The translations under genes were made by a program, and so were the position numbers. A model generated the notes under the pieces. That model was given only the letters and a program-made list of their open reading frames with translations. It was not told the DNA's origin and searched no databases. This document shows, in pieces, positions 10,228 to 18,601 of a DNA stretch of 64,000 nt. The DNA comes from Altererythrobacter sp. KTW20L. GTDB taxonomy: Bacteria; Pseudomonadota; Alphaproteobacteria; Sphingomonadales; Sphingomonadaceae. The stretch spans positions 99,280 through 163,279 of the forward strand of contig NZ_JAMFLH010000011.1 of NCBI RefSeq assembly GCF_023501975.1. The letters run 5' to 3'. Within the stretch, counting starts at the first letter, position 1; every line of letters begins with the position of its first letter.

Positions 10228-11042
10228 GCGGGCTTGTCGCCCTTTCCGGGCTTCAATGTGGCGCGGAAGCGTTCGACCACTTCCTTGCGCAGTTCCACCG
10301 CCTGGCCGCGCCCCAGGTCGTCCAGCTTGAACGGGCCATAGGACGTGCGCAGCAGGCGGCTGACTTCGAGGCCGAGCCATTCCAGCACGTTGCGCACTTC
10401 GCGGTTCTTGCCTTCGGTCAGGGTCATTTCGACCCACTGGTTGCGCCCGGTGCGCCGTTCGAGGTTGGCGTCGATCTTGCCATAGCGCACGCCATCGATG
10501 GTGACGCCGTGGATCAGTTCTTCCAGTTGCGCCTGGCTTACCGTGCCAAAAGTGCGTGCGCGGTAGGTGCGTTCGATCCCGCTGGAAGGCAGCTCCATCG
10601 CCCGCTTGAACTCGCCATCGTTGGTAAGCAGCAGCAGGCCCTCGGTGTTGAGATCGAGCCGCCCCACCGGCATCAGGCGCGGCGTGCCCTTGGGCAGGGC
10701 ATTGACCAACGCGTTGTAGATCGTCGGCCGTCCGGAAAAATCGCGCTCTGCCGTCAGCACGCCCGAAGGCTTGTGGAAAGCGAACAGGCGGGTGCGTTCG
10801 GGCTTGGCGACCGGCTTGTCGTCCACCGTCACGCCGCGCAGGTGTTCGAGGATGGTGGCAGGCGTGGTGACCAGTGCACCATCGATCTTGATACGCCCGG
10901 CCTCGATCATCCGTTCCACCTCGCGCCGACTGGCGACACCCGCGCGGGCGAGGAGCTTGGCGATGCGGTCACCCTGGGGGCGGTCGTTCGGGTCATATGC
11001 GCCCGGTTTGGTGGGAGCCGGTTTGGTGGGAGGTTGTGCCAT
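10224..11042 (-). CDS. rluB: Pseudouridine synthase, RsuA/RluB family
   Basis: 272 residues from the ATG at 11042 (a TTG at 11078 is possible). The N-terminal S4 RNA-binding domain (DRIAKLLARAGVASRREVERMI) is followed by the RsuA-type catalytic domain with the signature GRLDLNTEGLLLLTNDG, whose Asp is the nucleophile, and by the C-terminal GKNREVRNVLEWLG. Members convert uridine to pseudouridine in 23S (RluB, RluE) or 16S (RsuA) rRNA. RluB-like assignment is by overall resemblance; the target site is not proven. Forms an operon with rsmD through a 4 bp overlap. Confidence 0.88.
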   Translation of the reverse strand: MAQPPTKPAPTKPGAYDPNDRPQGDRIAKLLARAGVASRREVERMIEAGRIKIDGALVTTPATILEHLRGVTVDDKPVAKPERTRLFAFHKPSGVLTAERDFSGRPTIYNALVNALPKGTPRLMPVGRLDLNTEGLLLLTNDGEFKRAMELPSSGIERTYRARTFGTVSQAQLEELIHGVTIDGVRYGKIDANLERRTGRNQWVEMTLTEGKNREVRNVLEWLGLEVSRLLRTSYGPFKLDDLGRGQAVELRKEVVERFRATLKPGKGDKPA

Positions 11043-11104
11043 GGGCAGCGCCTTAGCCGCCTTGGGGCGTTGCTCCAAGCAGTTCAGGCAGAAGAACAGC
11101 GGTG

Positions 11105-11284
11105 TTAGTCCGTGCCGTCATAGCTGCTGCTATCGTCGCGGCCCATGCGACGCCAGCCGTCAGGCTCACGCACCATCAGCGTATCGCAACGCTTGCAATG
11201 GCCTATGAAATCCCTTCCGTCATGCCGCACGCGATTGCGGTTGACGCGATGGCCGACGACTGCGCAAATCAACGATCTAAACAT
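11105..11284 (-). CDS. Small Cys-rich (zinc-ribbon-like) protein
   Basis: A 59-residue reading frame with clear coding character, starting at the ATG 11282-11284 behind a good ribosome binding site (AGGGG, nine bases upstream). It begins MFRSLICAVVGHRVNRNRV and has CAVVGH near residues 7-12 and CKRC at 30-33, a Cys/His spacing that could bind one zinc ion. The C-terminal tail is polar and acidic (DDSSSYDGTD). I cannot name the family with confidence; short proteins with a CxxxGHR...CxxC layout are common among hypothetical and phage-like proteins. It is divergent from the AmpG-like gene. Confidence 0.65.
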   Translation of the reverse strand: MFRSLICAVVGHRVNRNRVRHDGRDFIGHCKRCDTLMVREPDGWRRMGRDDSSSYDGTD

Positions 11285-11415
11285 GCAAGACTACCCCTGA
11301 GTGAGCCTTCACGCTATTCCCCGCCCAGCGATCTTATGTCGTTGTGCGCTGCACCATAACATATGTCTTGGCGGGAATTGTTACGAGAATTCGGAAAAAT
11401 AGGAAAAATACGTAG

Positions 11416-12762
11416 ATGACCGATACCAGCGCCACCCAGCCCGAACGGCGCAGCTTCTCGCAATCGCTCAAGCCCTATCTCGAGAAGGAGTCGCTGGCGG
11501 CGCTATTCCTCGGAATTTCCTCGGGATTCCCCTTTGCCATGATCGCCGCTACGCTGACCACGCGCCTTGCGCAGGATGGCATCCAGAAGAGTACGGTCAC
11601 CGCCTTCAGCCTGGCCTTCCTGGTCTATAATCTCAAATTCCTGTGGGCCTGGATCGTCGATGGCGTGCGAATCCCCCTGCTTGGCCGGTTGGGCCAGCGC
11701 GTGTCGTGGATGCTGGTAGCGGGCGTGCTGGTGATCGCTGCGGTCTTCAACCTGGCGCTGGTGCAGCCGGCCGACGACATCGTGTGGACTGCCACCAGTG
11801 CCGTGTTGCTGGGCATGGCCGGGGCCACTTTCGACATCGTGATCGATGCCTACCGGATCGAGACATTGAAGCCCTACCAGCTCGGCACGGGATCGGGGAT
11901 GAGCCAGTATGGCTGGCGCATCGGCGCGGCGGGTGCCGGCGCAGTGGCGCTGTTCGTCGCGGCGCGGTGGGGCTGGGAAGCGGCCTACATGGCCTGCGCG
12001 GGCTTTGCATTGCCCGCCATGATTACCGCCCTGGTGCTGGGTGAGCCGCCCCGCCGCAAGGTGGAGATTGCCCGCAAGGGCATGGTCGAGCTGTGGCGAT
12101 CGGTCGCGGGGCCGTTCCAGGAGTTCTTCCGCCGGTCGGGCGCGTTCGTGGTCCTGCTGTTCATCCTCGTCCACAAAATCGGCGACACCCTGGCCAATCT
12201 TACCTTCCGCCTGCTGTTCGACGACATGGGCTACACCAATGACGAAATCGCCATCTACGATGTGGGCGTGGGCTTCTGGGCGCTGATCATCGGCGTGTTC
12301 GTGGGCGGGGTGATCTATGCCCGGCTCGGTCTCAAGAAGGCGGTGCTGATCAGCCTGGTGCTGATGGCCGTATCCAACCTCAGCTTTGCCTTCCTGGCGG
12401 CTGCGGGGAAGAGCAACCTGGGCATGTCGGCAGCCATAGGGTTCGAAAATTTCGCCAGCGGTTATGGCGGGGTTGTCGTCGTCGCCTATTTCTCGGCGCT
12501 GTGCGACTTGCGCTTTACCGCCGCGCAATATGCGCTGATTTCGGCCAGTGCCAGCGTGGTGGGACGGTTCCTGACCGGCACGACGGCAGGCTCGCTGATC
12601 GAGTATATGGGCTATTTCAACTTCTACGTGCTGACTACGTTGGCAGCCGTTCCCGGCATCATCCTGTTCTGGTGGATGATGCGCACGGGGCTGGTCGATG
12701 CGGCGATGGGTACGGCTGGATCGGTCGGCAAGAGTGACGCGCGGGACGATCCGCCAGTCTAG
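11416..12762 (+). CDS. AmpG-like muropeptide permease (MFS, PAT family)
   Basis: 448 residues with about twelve hydrophobic segments. LGISSGFPFAMIAATLTTRL in the first membrane helix and LKFLWAWIVDGVRIPLLGRLG in the first cytoplasmic loop match AmpG, the importer of anhydro-muropeptides released in cell-wall turnover. The central loop after the sixth helix (LGEPPRRKVEIARKG) is as expected. The window also carries a Mur-ligase-family gene (45123-46544) and an LD-carboxypeptidase (46600-47418) that would process such peptides. Other PAT-family substrates such as acetyl-CoA cannot be excluded. Confidence 0.8.
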   Translation: MTDTSATQPERRSFSQSLKPYLEKESLAALFLGISSGFPFAMIAATLTTRLAQDGIQKSTVTAFSLAFLVYNLKFLWAWIVDGVRIPLLGRLGQRVSWMLVAGVLVIAAVFNLALVQPADDIVWTATSAVLLGMAGATFDIVIDAYRIETLKPYQLGTGSGMSQYGWRIGAAGAGAVALFVAARWGWEAAYMACAGFALPAMITALVLGEPPRRKVEIARKGMVELWRSVAGPFQEFFRRSGAFVVLLFILVHKIGDTLANLTFRLLFDDMGYTNDEIAIYDVGVGFWALIIGVFVGGVIYARLGLKKAVLISLVLMAVSNLSFAFLAAAGKSNLGMSAAIGFENFASGYGGVVVVAYFSALCDLRFTAAQYALISASASVVGRFLTGTTAGSLIEYMGYFNFYVLTTLAAVPGIILFWWMMRTGLVDAAMGTAGSVGKSDARDDPPV

Positions 12763-12774
12763 GCCGCGAAGCCC

Positions 12775-14112
12775 TCAGTCCGGAATCTCGTCGTTCGCCT
12801 TCAGCACCTGGCCTGCGAGGTAAAGCGAGCCGGTGATAAGCACAGTGCCTTCGGTCTGGCCAACGGCGGCAATCGCCTGTTCCAGCGACTGCGCGGTGCG
12901 GACCTGCGCCACGCCCGCCTCGCGCGCCATAGCGGCGAGGTCATCCAGCGGGTGATGCTCGCTCCCGTCAATTGGAATGGCGGTCAGGCTGGCGAGGTGC
13001 GGCGCGATGGTCTTGAGGGTGGTGCGCGCATCCTTGGCGCTGAGCATACCGACAATGGCATGGACCGGCTTTGCGGCGCGGCTCTCAAGGTACTTCGCCA
13101 TGGCCAGTGCCGCATCGGGATTGTGCCCGCCGTCGAGCAGAAACATTGCGCAGGGCATCAACGCGGTCAGCGGGCCATCGCCCAGGCGTTGCAGGCGGGC
13201 GGGCCAGACTGCGGTGCGGATTCCATTGGCCATGGCTTCTGGTGAGACGAACACCTCGTCCTGATGACGCAACATGGCAACGGCCAGCGCGGCATTGTCG
13301 CCCTGGTGGCTGCCGGGCATCTGCGGCAGAGGCAGGTCTAGCGCGCCCTTTGCGTCGCGATAGGCGATGCCGCTGTCGGAGACTTCGGCCTGCCATGCAT
13401 GGCCGCGCATGAACAGCGGCGCACCGGCCTCGGCACACAGGCCTTCGATCATCGCTTCCATGTCTGCGCGGTAGTTTTGCGTCACCATGGGCGAACCGGC
13501 GCGGCGGATGCCGACTTTTTCGAAGGCCACGCGGACCAGCGGGTTGGCCGGGTCGGGCGCGTTTTCATCGGGGGAGAGCAGGAAGGCTTCGTGATCCACC
13601 CCAAGGCTGGCGATCCCGCAGGCGGCGGGGCGCACCATCACGTTGGTGGCATCGAACCGGCCGCCAAGCCCTACCTCGATCACGCAGGCATCGGCGGGGA
13701 TGCGGGCGAAGGCGAGCAGGGTGGCGGCGGTCGTCACCTCGAAGAAGCTGGGGCCAAGGTCGGCTGACAGGTCGAGCACTTCCTTGAGCAGTTCTGCCAG
13801 CAAATCATCGGAAATCAGCGAACCGCTCACACGAATCCGCTCGTTATAGCGGACAAGGTGCGGCTTGGTGGCGACGTGGATCGTCAGGCCCTGGGCCTCC
13901 AGCATGGCCCGCAGGTAGGCGCAGGTGGAGCCCTTGCCGTTGGTGCCCGCCACATGGAACACCGGCGGGAGGCTGCGTTCCGGATTGCCGAGGCGGCCCA
14001 GGATCTCGTGGATCACTTCCAGCCCGATGCGCCCCTGCGGCAGGGACAGGGTGGACAGCCGGTCGAGTTGCGCCTGGACCGCAGGATCGCCGGACGAAGC
14101 GAAGTCTTTCAC
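12775..14112 (-). CDS. folC: Bifunctional dihydrofolate synthase / folylpolyglutamate synthase
   Basis: 445 residues, starting at a GTG (14110-14112). The P-loop VAGTNGKGSTCAYLRAML, the ATKPHLVRYNERIRV segment, EVGLGGRFDATN and LDGGHNPDA are the Mur-ligase-like motifs of FolC. It ligates glutamate to dihydropteroate and extends folate with gamma-glutamates, in the cytoplasm. It lies 5 bp downstream of accD on the same strand; the accD-folC pair is a widely conserved bacterial arrangement, here following trpA. Confidence 0.93.
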   Translation of the reverse strand: MKDFASSGDPAVQAQLDRLSTLSLPQGRIGLEVIHEILGRLGNPERSLPPVFHVAGTNGKGSTCAYLRAMLEAQGLTIHVATKPHLVRYNERIRVSGSLISDDLLAELLKEVLDLSADLGPSFFEVTTAATLLAFARIPADACVIEVGLGGRFDATNVMVRPAACGIASLGVDHEAFLLSPDENAPDPANPLVRVAFEKVGIRRAGSPMVTQNYRADMEAMIEGLCAEAGAPLFMRGHAWQAEVSDSGIAYRDAKGALDLPLPQMPGSHQGDNAALAVAMLRHQDEVFVSPEAMANGIRTAVWPARLQRLGDGPLTALMPCAMFLLDGGHNPDAALAMAKYLESRAAKPVHAIVGMLSAKDARTTLKTIAPHLASLTAIPIDGSEHHPLDDLAAMAREAGVAQVRTAQSLEQAIAAVGQTEGTVLITGSLYLAGQVLKANDEIPD

Positions 14113-14117
14113 GGGTG

Positions 14118-14966
14118 TTAGGCCGCTTTCGCCGGGCTCAGGTAATCGAGCAAACGGCCCAGCGTATCGCGCAGGTCCTTCCGGTGCACCACCATGTCCA
14201 CCATGCCGTGCTTGTGCAGGTATTCGGCGCGCTGGAAGCCTTCGGGCAGCTTCTCGCGGATGGTTTCCTGGATCACCCGCTGGCCGGCAAAACCGATCAG
14301 GGCGCCGGGCTCGGCAATGTGGACATCGCCCAGCATGGCATAGCTGGCGGTCACGCCGCCGGTCGTAGGATCGGCTAGCACGACCACATAGGGCAGGCTC
14401 GCTTCCTTCAGCCGCCGCGTCATCACCGTGGCGCGGGGCATCTGCATCAGCGACAGGATGCCCTCCTGCATCCGCGCACCGCCGGCAGCGGTCACGCAGA
14501 TGAAGCCGCAGTTTTCATCCAGCGCGCGGCTTGCGGCGGCGACAAAGGCATTGCCCACGGCCATGCCCATCGATCCGCCCATGAAAGTGAAGTCCTGCAC
14601 GCCCAGCACGGTCTTGTGCCCTTCTATCCGACCAAGGGCAGCGGTGAAGGCATCGGTGTGCGTGCTGGCGGCGCGCGCGGCTTTCAGCCGGTCAGCATAG
14701 CGCTTGCTGTCGCGGAACTTCAGCGGGTCTTCCGCCACCACCGGATCGGGCAGCAGGGTGAAGCCGGGGTCGAGCAACTGGTCGAGCCGCACGTCGGCAC
14801 CGATGCGGCCGTGATGGTCGCACCGGGTGCAGACGCTGAGATTCGCCTCGTACTCGCGGGTGAACAGCATTTCCTGGCACCGGGGGCACTTCACCCACAG
14901 GTTGTCAGGGGTTTCGCGCTTGGTGCCGAAGGGCAGGGCGCTGCGGACGCGGGATAGCCAACTCAT
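14118..14966 (-). CDS. accD: Acetyl-CoA carboxylase carboxyltransferase subunit beta
   Basis: 282 residues. An N-terminal four-cysteine zinc ribbon (Cys27, Cys30, Cys46, Cys49 in [10 protein letters not shown] and [12 protein letters not shown]) precedes a crotonase-fold carboxyltransferase domain with [32 protein letters not shown] and [18 protein letters not shown], which forms the biotin and acetyl-CoA site with AccA. It commits carbon to fatty acid synthesis. It is followed immediately by folC and preceded by trpA, from which it is separated by a palindromic repeat. Confidence 0.95.
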   Translation of the reverse strand: MSWLSRVRSALPFGTKRETPDNLWVKCPRCQEMLFTREYEANLSVCTRCDHHGRIGADVRLDQLLDPGFTLLPDPVVAEDPLKFRDSKRYADRLKAARAASTHTDAFTAALGRIEGHKTVLGVQDFTFMGGSMGMAVGNAFVAAASRALDENCGFICVTAAGGARMQEGILSLMQMPRATVMTRRLKEASLPYVVVLADPTTGGVTASYAMLGDVHIAEPGALIGFAGQRVIQETIREKLPEGFQRAEYLHKHGMVDMVVHRKDLRDTLGRLLDYLSPAKAA

Positions 14967-15000
14967 GAGGGGCCTTTAGCCGAGATTCGGGTGAATTCCA

Positions 15001-15120
15001 TCCCCTCCCGCCTGCGGGAGGGGCAGCGAAACTTGCCAGCTTGCTGGCTAGTCGCAGCGGGTTGGGTTGGGACGCAGCGGCGCAGGCCCACCCCCGGCCC
15101 CTCCCGCAGGCGGGAGGGGA
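15001..15120. repeat. 120 bp palindromic element between accD and trpA
   Basis: Bases 15001-15023 are repeated exactly, in inverted orientation, at 15098-15120 (23 of 23). Each arm is itself a hairpin (CCCCTCCCGC followed by its complement). The 74 bp between the arms contains further short palindromes (CCAGCTTGCTGG) and no gene. It resembles a REP/MITE-type sequence. On the leftward transcript it would fold into strong hairpins between trpA and accD. Confidence 0.75.
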
Positions 15121-15126
15121 GATTGC

Positions 15127-15909
15127 CTACTTGCGCGCGCCGTGCACGGCATTGGCAAGACTGGTGGTGAGTTCTTTCAGGAATTGCGGCGCGTGGTTGC
15201 CGTGCTCGCCGATCAGATCGACGAAGGCGGAGCCGACCACCACGCCGTCTGCTACCCGCGCGATGGCCTCGGCCTGATCAGGGCGACGCACGCCGAAGCC
15301 CACCACGATGGGCAGGTCGGTGGACTGGCGGATGCGCGCGACATTTTCCTCGATCGATTCGAGTGCGGCTTCCTGCTTGCCGGTGATCCCCGCCACGCTG
15401 ACATAGTAGAGAAAGCCGGACGAACCATCGAGCACCGTGGGCAGCCGCGCGGCATCGGTCGTGGGCGTGGCAAGGCGGATGGGCGAGATACCCTTGGCGC
15501 GCAGTGCGGGGCCGAGGTCAATGTCCTCCTCCGGCGCGAGGTCCACGCAGATCACGCCATCGACACCTGCAGATGCGGCGGCATCGGCAAACCATTCGGG
15601 CCCGCGCCGCACCATCGGGTTGGCATAGCCCATCAGCACCAGCGGAATGGTCGGGTGCCGCTCGCGAAAGTCGGTCGCCATGCGCAGCACGTCGGCCGTC
15701 TTGGTGCCCGCGCCAAGGCTGCGCAGGTTCGCCGCCTGGATGGCCGGGCCATCGGCCATCGGATCGGTGAACGGCATGCCGAGCTCGATCACATCGGCGC
15801 CGCCCTCGACCAGCGCATCGAGATTGGCAGCGGTATCGCCATCGCCTGCGGTAATGAAACACACGAGCGCGGGACGGTTGGCAGCAAAGGCGGTTTGGAA
15901 GCGGGTCAT
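15127..15909 (-). CDS. trpA: Tryptophan synthase alpha chain
   Basis: 260 residues from the ATG at 15907-15909 (a GTG one codon earlier is possible). Conserved segments are ALVCFITAGDGD, the catalytic VIELGMPFTDPMADGPAIQ (Glu and Asp of the aldolase site) and GFGVRRPDQAEAIA for phosphate binding. It cleaves indole-3-glycerol phosphate to indole, channelled to TrpB. Its ribosome binding site (AGAGGG at 15919-15924 on the minus strand) lies inside the inverted repeat of the unit inserted between trpB and trpA, so the insertion appears to have supplied or replaced the native signal. Confidence 0.94.
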   Translation of the reverse strand: MTRFQTAFAANRPALVCFITAGDGDTAANLDALVEGGADVIELGMPFTDPMADGPAIQAANLRSLGAGTKTADVLRMATDFRERHPTIPLVLMGYANPMVRRGPEWFADAAASAGVDGVICVDLAPEEDIDLGPALRAKGISPIRLATPTTDAARLPTVLDGSSGFLYYVSVAGITGKQEAALESIEENVARIRQSTDLPIVVGFGVRRPDQAEAIARVADGVVVGSAFVDLIGEHGNHAPQFLKELTTSLANAVHGARK

Positions 15910-15912
15910 CAC

Positions 15913-16305
15913 TTAAGCCCTCTCACCTTTAGGGGAGAGGGTTGGGAGAGGGGGCTGTACACGCAGCCTGGCCAGTGTCTCCGAAATCCTGATCAAAACG
16001 CCATCCATATTCGTCATCACATCCCGATTTGCAAAGCGCAGCACCGCATAGCCTTGCTGCTCAAGAAAGCGAGTCCTAGCCGCGTCATAATCGATCGTGG
16101 TCGCGTGAGTGTCACCATCCAGTTCGATGACCAGCTTGGGATCATTGCCGGCAAAATCGGCGATATAGGTGCCAATCACCTTTTGTCGGCGGAACTTGAC
16201 GGTCTCGAAGCGCTTGGCTCGGAGTGCGAGCCACAGGCGGGTTTCCGGTTCGGACATCTGCTTGCGATTCTCGCGAGCCCGCTTCGTGAGTTCTCCGTCG
16301 CGCAT
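15913..16305 (-). CDS. DUF559 domain protein (PD-(D/E)XK endonuclease-like)
   Basis: 130 residues from the ATG at 16305. It has the DUF559 pattern related to Vsr-type endonucleases: SEPETRLWLALR, FRRQKVIGTYIADFA with Asp50, VIELDGDTH with Glu61, Asp63 and His67, then DAARTRFLEQQGYAVLRFAN. These residues would form a PD-(D/E)XK metal-dependent nuclease site. The gene sits between trpB and trpA, unrelated to tryptophan synthesis, and is bracketed by 38 bp inverted repeats. One repeat lies four bases before its start codon and the other encodes its last 12 or 13 residues (PPLPTLSPKGERA). No cellular function is known to me. Confidence 0.85.
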   Translation of the reverse strand: MRDGELTKRARENRKQMSEPETRLWLALRAKRFETVKFRRQKVIGTYIADFAGNDPKLVIELDGDTHATTIDYDAARTRFLEQQGYAVLRFANRDVMTNMDGVLIRISETLARLRVQPPLPTLSPKGERA

Positions 16306-16346
16306 TTTCCCCTCTCCCAACCCTCTCCCCTGAAGGGGAGAGGGCT
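15916..16346. mobile_element. 431 bp inverted-repeat-bracketed DUF559 unit inserted between trpB and trpA
   Basis: The arms are 15916-15953 and 16309-16346; one is the reverse complement of the other at 36 of 38 positions. Each arm contains a hairpin (AGCCCTCTC...GAGAGGG) followed by TTGGGAGAGGGG. The DUF559 gene fills the whole space between them. The unit ends six bases from the trpB stop codon and six bases from the trpA start codon. No target duplication is obvious. Mobility is inferred from the structure and from the placement inside an otherwise conserved operon; no transposase is encoded. Confidence 0.7.
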
Positions 16347-16352
16347 ATTGGA

Positions 16353-17567
16353 TCACATCTCCACTCCCAGTGCCTCGGCCACGGTAAAGATGTCCTTGTC
16401 GCCGCGCCCGCACAAATTCGCGCATATGATCGCGTCTTTGGGCATGGTCGGCGCAACCTTCGCAACCGCCGCGATGGCATGGCTGGGTTCCAGCGCGGGG
16501 ATGATGCCTTCGGTGCGGCACAGCAGCTTGAAGCCTTCCAGCGCCTCCATGTCGGTGATCGAGGTGTATTCCACGCGCCCGGTTTCCTTCAGCCAGGCAT
16601 GTTCGGGGCCGATACCGGGGTAGTCGAGACCCGCCGAAATCGAGTGGGCTTCAGCGATCTGGCCGTCTTCATCCTGCAGCAAGTAGGTCTTGTTGCCATG
16701 GAGGATGCCGGGGAACCCGCCCGCCAGGCTGGCGGCGTGCTGCTTGTCCAGCCCATGTCCCGCCGCTTCCACGCCGAGCATCTTGACGTCCGCATCATCC
16801 AGGAACGGGTGGAACAGGCCGATGGCGTTCGATCCGCCGCCGATTGCTGCCACCAGCAGGTCGGGCAGGCGGCCGGTGCGTTCGAGCAATTGCTCGCGCG
16901 CTTCCTTGCCGATCACGCTCTGGAAATCGCGCACGAGTTCGGGATAGGGGTGCGGGCCTGCCGCCGTGCCGATGATGTAGAAGGTGTCGTGCACATTGGC
17001 GACCCAGTGGCGCAGCGCCTCGTTCATCGCGTCCTTCAGCGTGGCTGCCCCGCTGGTGACGGGGACAACCTCTGCCCCCAGCAGCTTCATGCGGAACACG
17101 TTGGGCGCCTGCCGCGCCACGTCGGTCGCGCCCATGAAGATGGTGCAGGGCAGGCCGAACCGCGCGCAGACGGTGGCCGTGGCCACGCCGTGCTGGCCCG
17201 CCCCGGTTTCGGCGATGATGCGCGTCTTGCCCATGCGGATGGCGAGCAGGATCTGGCCGACGCAGTTGTTGATCTTGTGCGCGCCGGTATGGTTGAGCTC
17301 GTCGCGCTTGAACCAGACCTGCGCGCCGCCGAGTTCTTCCGTCAGCCGGGGCGCGAAATACATCGGGCTGGGGCGGCCGACATAGTGCGCCAGCAGGTCG
17401 TCGAATTCCGCCTTGAACGCCGGGTCTTTCTTGGCGGCGGTATATTCGCGCTCAAGATCGAGGATCAGCGGCATCAGCGTTTCGGCGACATAGCGTCCGC
17501 CGAACTGGCCGAAATGGCCGCGCTCGTCGGGCTGGTTGCGGAAGGAATTGGGTTTCTGCTCGGTCAT
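16353..17567 (-). CDS. trpB: Tryptophan synthase beta chain
   Basis: 404 residues from the ATG at 17567. It shows [17 protein letters not shown], the PLP lysine in [24 protein letters not shown], the cofactor phosphate loop [12 protein letters not shown] and [13 protein letters not shown]. It condenses indole with serine in a heterotetramer with TrpA. The order trpF-trpB-trpA on the minus strand is the usual alphaproteobacterial layout, here with the DUF559 unit inserted before trpA. Confidence 0.95.
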   Translation of the reverse strand: MTEQKPNSFRNQPDERGHFGQFGGRYVAETLMPLILDLEREYTAAKKDPAFKAEFDDLLAHYVGRPSPMYFAPRLTEELGGAQVWFKRDELNHTGAHKINNCVGQILLAIRMGKTRIIAETGAGQHGVATATVCARFGLPCTIFMGATDVARQAPNVFRMKLLGAEVVPVTSGAATLKDAMNEALRHWVANVHDTFYIIGTAAGPHPYPELVRDFQSVIGKEAREQLLERTGRLPDLLVAAIGGGSNAIGLFHPFLDDADVKMLGVEAAGHGLDKQHAASLAGGFPGILHGNKTYLLQDEDGQIAEAHSISAGLDYPGIGPEHAWLKETGRVEYTSITDMEALEGFKLLCRTEGIIPALEPSHAIAAVAKVAPTMPKDAIICANLCGRGDKDIFTVAEALGVEM

Positions 17568-17577
17568 GTCATCAACT

Positions 17578-18219
17578 CTATAGGGCGCGGGCGGCTTGGC
17601 AGAAGGCCTCAATCTTGTCGATATCCTTCACGCCGGGCGCGCTTTCTACCCCGCTCGACACATCGACAAGCGGGGCTTTGGTCTGCCGTGCGGCCTCTGC
17701 CACATTGATCGGGTTGAGCCCGCCCGCAAGGCCCCAGGGCAGGGGACCCCGGTAGGCAGCAAGCAGCGACCAGTCGAAAGAAAGGCCCATACCGCCCGGC
17801 ATCTGGCCCTTGGGCGTCTTGGCATCAAACAGCAGGAAATCCGCTGCCTCGTAAAAGGCCGAGGCGCGGGCGACGTCCGCCGCTTCGGATACGGAAAGCA
17901 CCTTCCACACCGGCAGGCCGAATTGAGCGCGCACCTCTGCCGCCCGCTGCGGGGTTTCGTGGCCGTGGAGCTGGATCGCATCGAGCCTGCCCGCCGCCAC
18001 GGCTTCTGCCAGCACGGCATCGCTTGCATCGACGAACACGCCAGCCTTGCGGATTGCCGGACCGGCCTGCGCGGCGAGGCGCGACACCTGTTCCGACGAA
18101 ACGAAACGCGGCGAGGGGGCATAGAAATTGAACCCGCACCACTCCGCCCGCGCAGCCAGGCAGGCGGCGAGCGTGTCGGCAGTGGAAATGCCGCAGATCT
18201 TGATCAGGGGCGAGTGCAT
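17578..18219 (-). CDS. trpF: Phosphoribosylanthranilate isomerase
   Basis: 213 residues of TIM-barrel type. [11 protein letters not shown] holds the catalytic cysteine, [11 protein letters not shown] follows, then [15 protein letters not shown] with the general acid aspartate, and [10 protein letters not shown] plus [14 protein letters not shown], which form the phosphate site. It isomerises phosphoribosylanthranilate in tryptophan synthesis. It is 10 bp upstream of trpB and follows the VOC-protein and pyrF genes on the same strand. Confidence 0.94.
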   Translation of the reverse strand: MHSPLIKICGISTADTLAACLAARAEWCGFNFYAPSPRFVSSEQVSRLAAQAGPAIRKAGVFVDASDAVLAEAVAAGRLDAIQLHGHETPQRAAEVRAQFGLPVWKVLSVSEAADVARASAFYEAADFLLFDAKTPKGQMPGGMGLSFDWSLLAAYRGPLPWGLAGGLNPINVAEAARQTKAPLVDVSSGVESAPGVKDIDKIEAFCQAARAL

Positions 18220-18228
18220 CGGCGCGCC

Positions 18229-18600
18229 CTACAGGCTTGAGGGGTTCTGCACCAGCCGCAGCAGCGTGCCATCGGGATCAATCAGATAGGCGATGGTGAG
18301 CCCGCTGATATCGCGCTGTGGCGGGACGAGGCGGGGTATGCCTTCGCGCGCTTCCGGCAGCCCGGCGGCGCGGATATTCTCCACCATCGCGTCCAGGTCA
18401 TCCAGCCTCAGGCAGCAGGAGTGGTTGTTCTGCTCAGGGACCAGATCGGGCCAGGGGAAAAACTCCAGCGTCATCCCGCCACTTTCAAGGATCAGCCAGT
18501 GGCCCGAACGGTAGGAGGCAGCAAAGCCGAGCTTGCTGTAAAACCGCTCGGTCTTGAGGAAATCGCGGCTCGGCAGGTTGGGTGTGGCATGGTCGGCCAC
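18229..18600 (-). CDS. VOC family (glyoxalase/bleomycin-resistance-like) protein
   Basis: 123 residues starting at a GTG (18598-18600) one base after the pyrF stop codon. The start is chosen because ADHATPNLPSRD begins the beta-alpha-beta-beta-beta fold. RFYSKLGFAASYRSGHWLILESGGMTLEFF and the later YLIDPDGTLLRLVQ are the paired modules of vicinal-oxygen-chelate proteins, closest in look to bleomycin-binding proteins, which sequester the drug without cleaving it. Resistance is not implied; the ligand is unknown. Transcribed with pyrF and trpF. Confidence 0.75.
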   Translation of the reverse strand: MADHATPNLPSRDFLKTERFYSKLGFAASYRSGHWLILESGGMTLEFFPWPDLVPEQNNHSCCLRLDDLDAMVENIRAAGLPEAREGIPRLVPPQRDISGLTIAYLIDPDGTLLRLVQNPSSL

Positions 18601-18601
18601 G

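Noticed and set aside
11102..11359. 85-codon plus-strand frame in the rluB-ampG gap
   Set aside because: The opposite strand holds a better small gene (11105-11284) with a ribosome binding site and Cys/His motif; the plus-strand translation has no recognisable feature.
17570..18240. Attenuator or riboswitch upstream of the trp genes
   Set aside because: trpF follows the VOC gene by 9 bp and trpB follows trpF by 10 bp; there is no leader long enough for such a structure.
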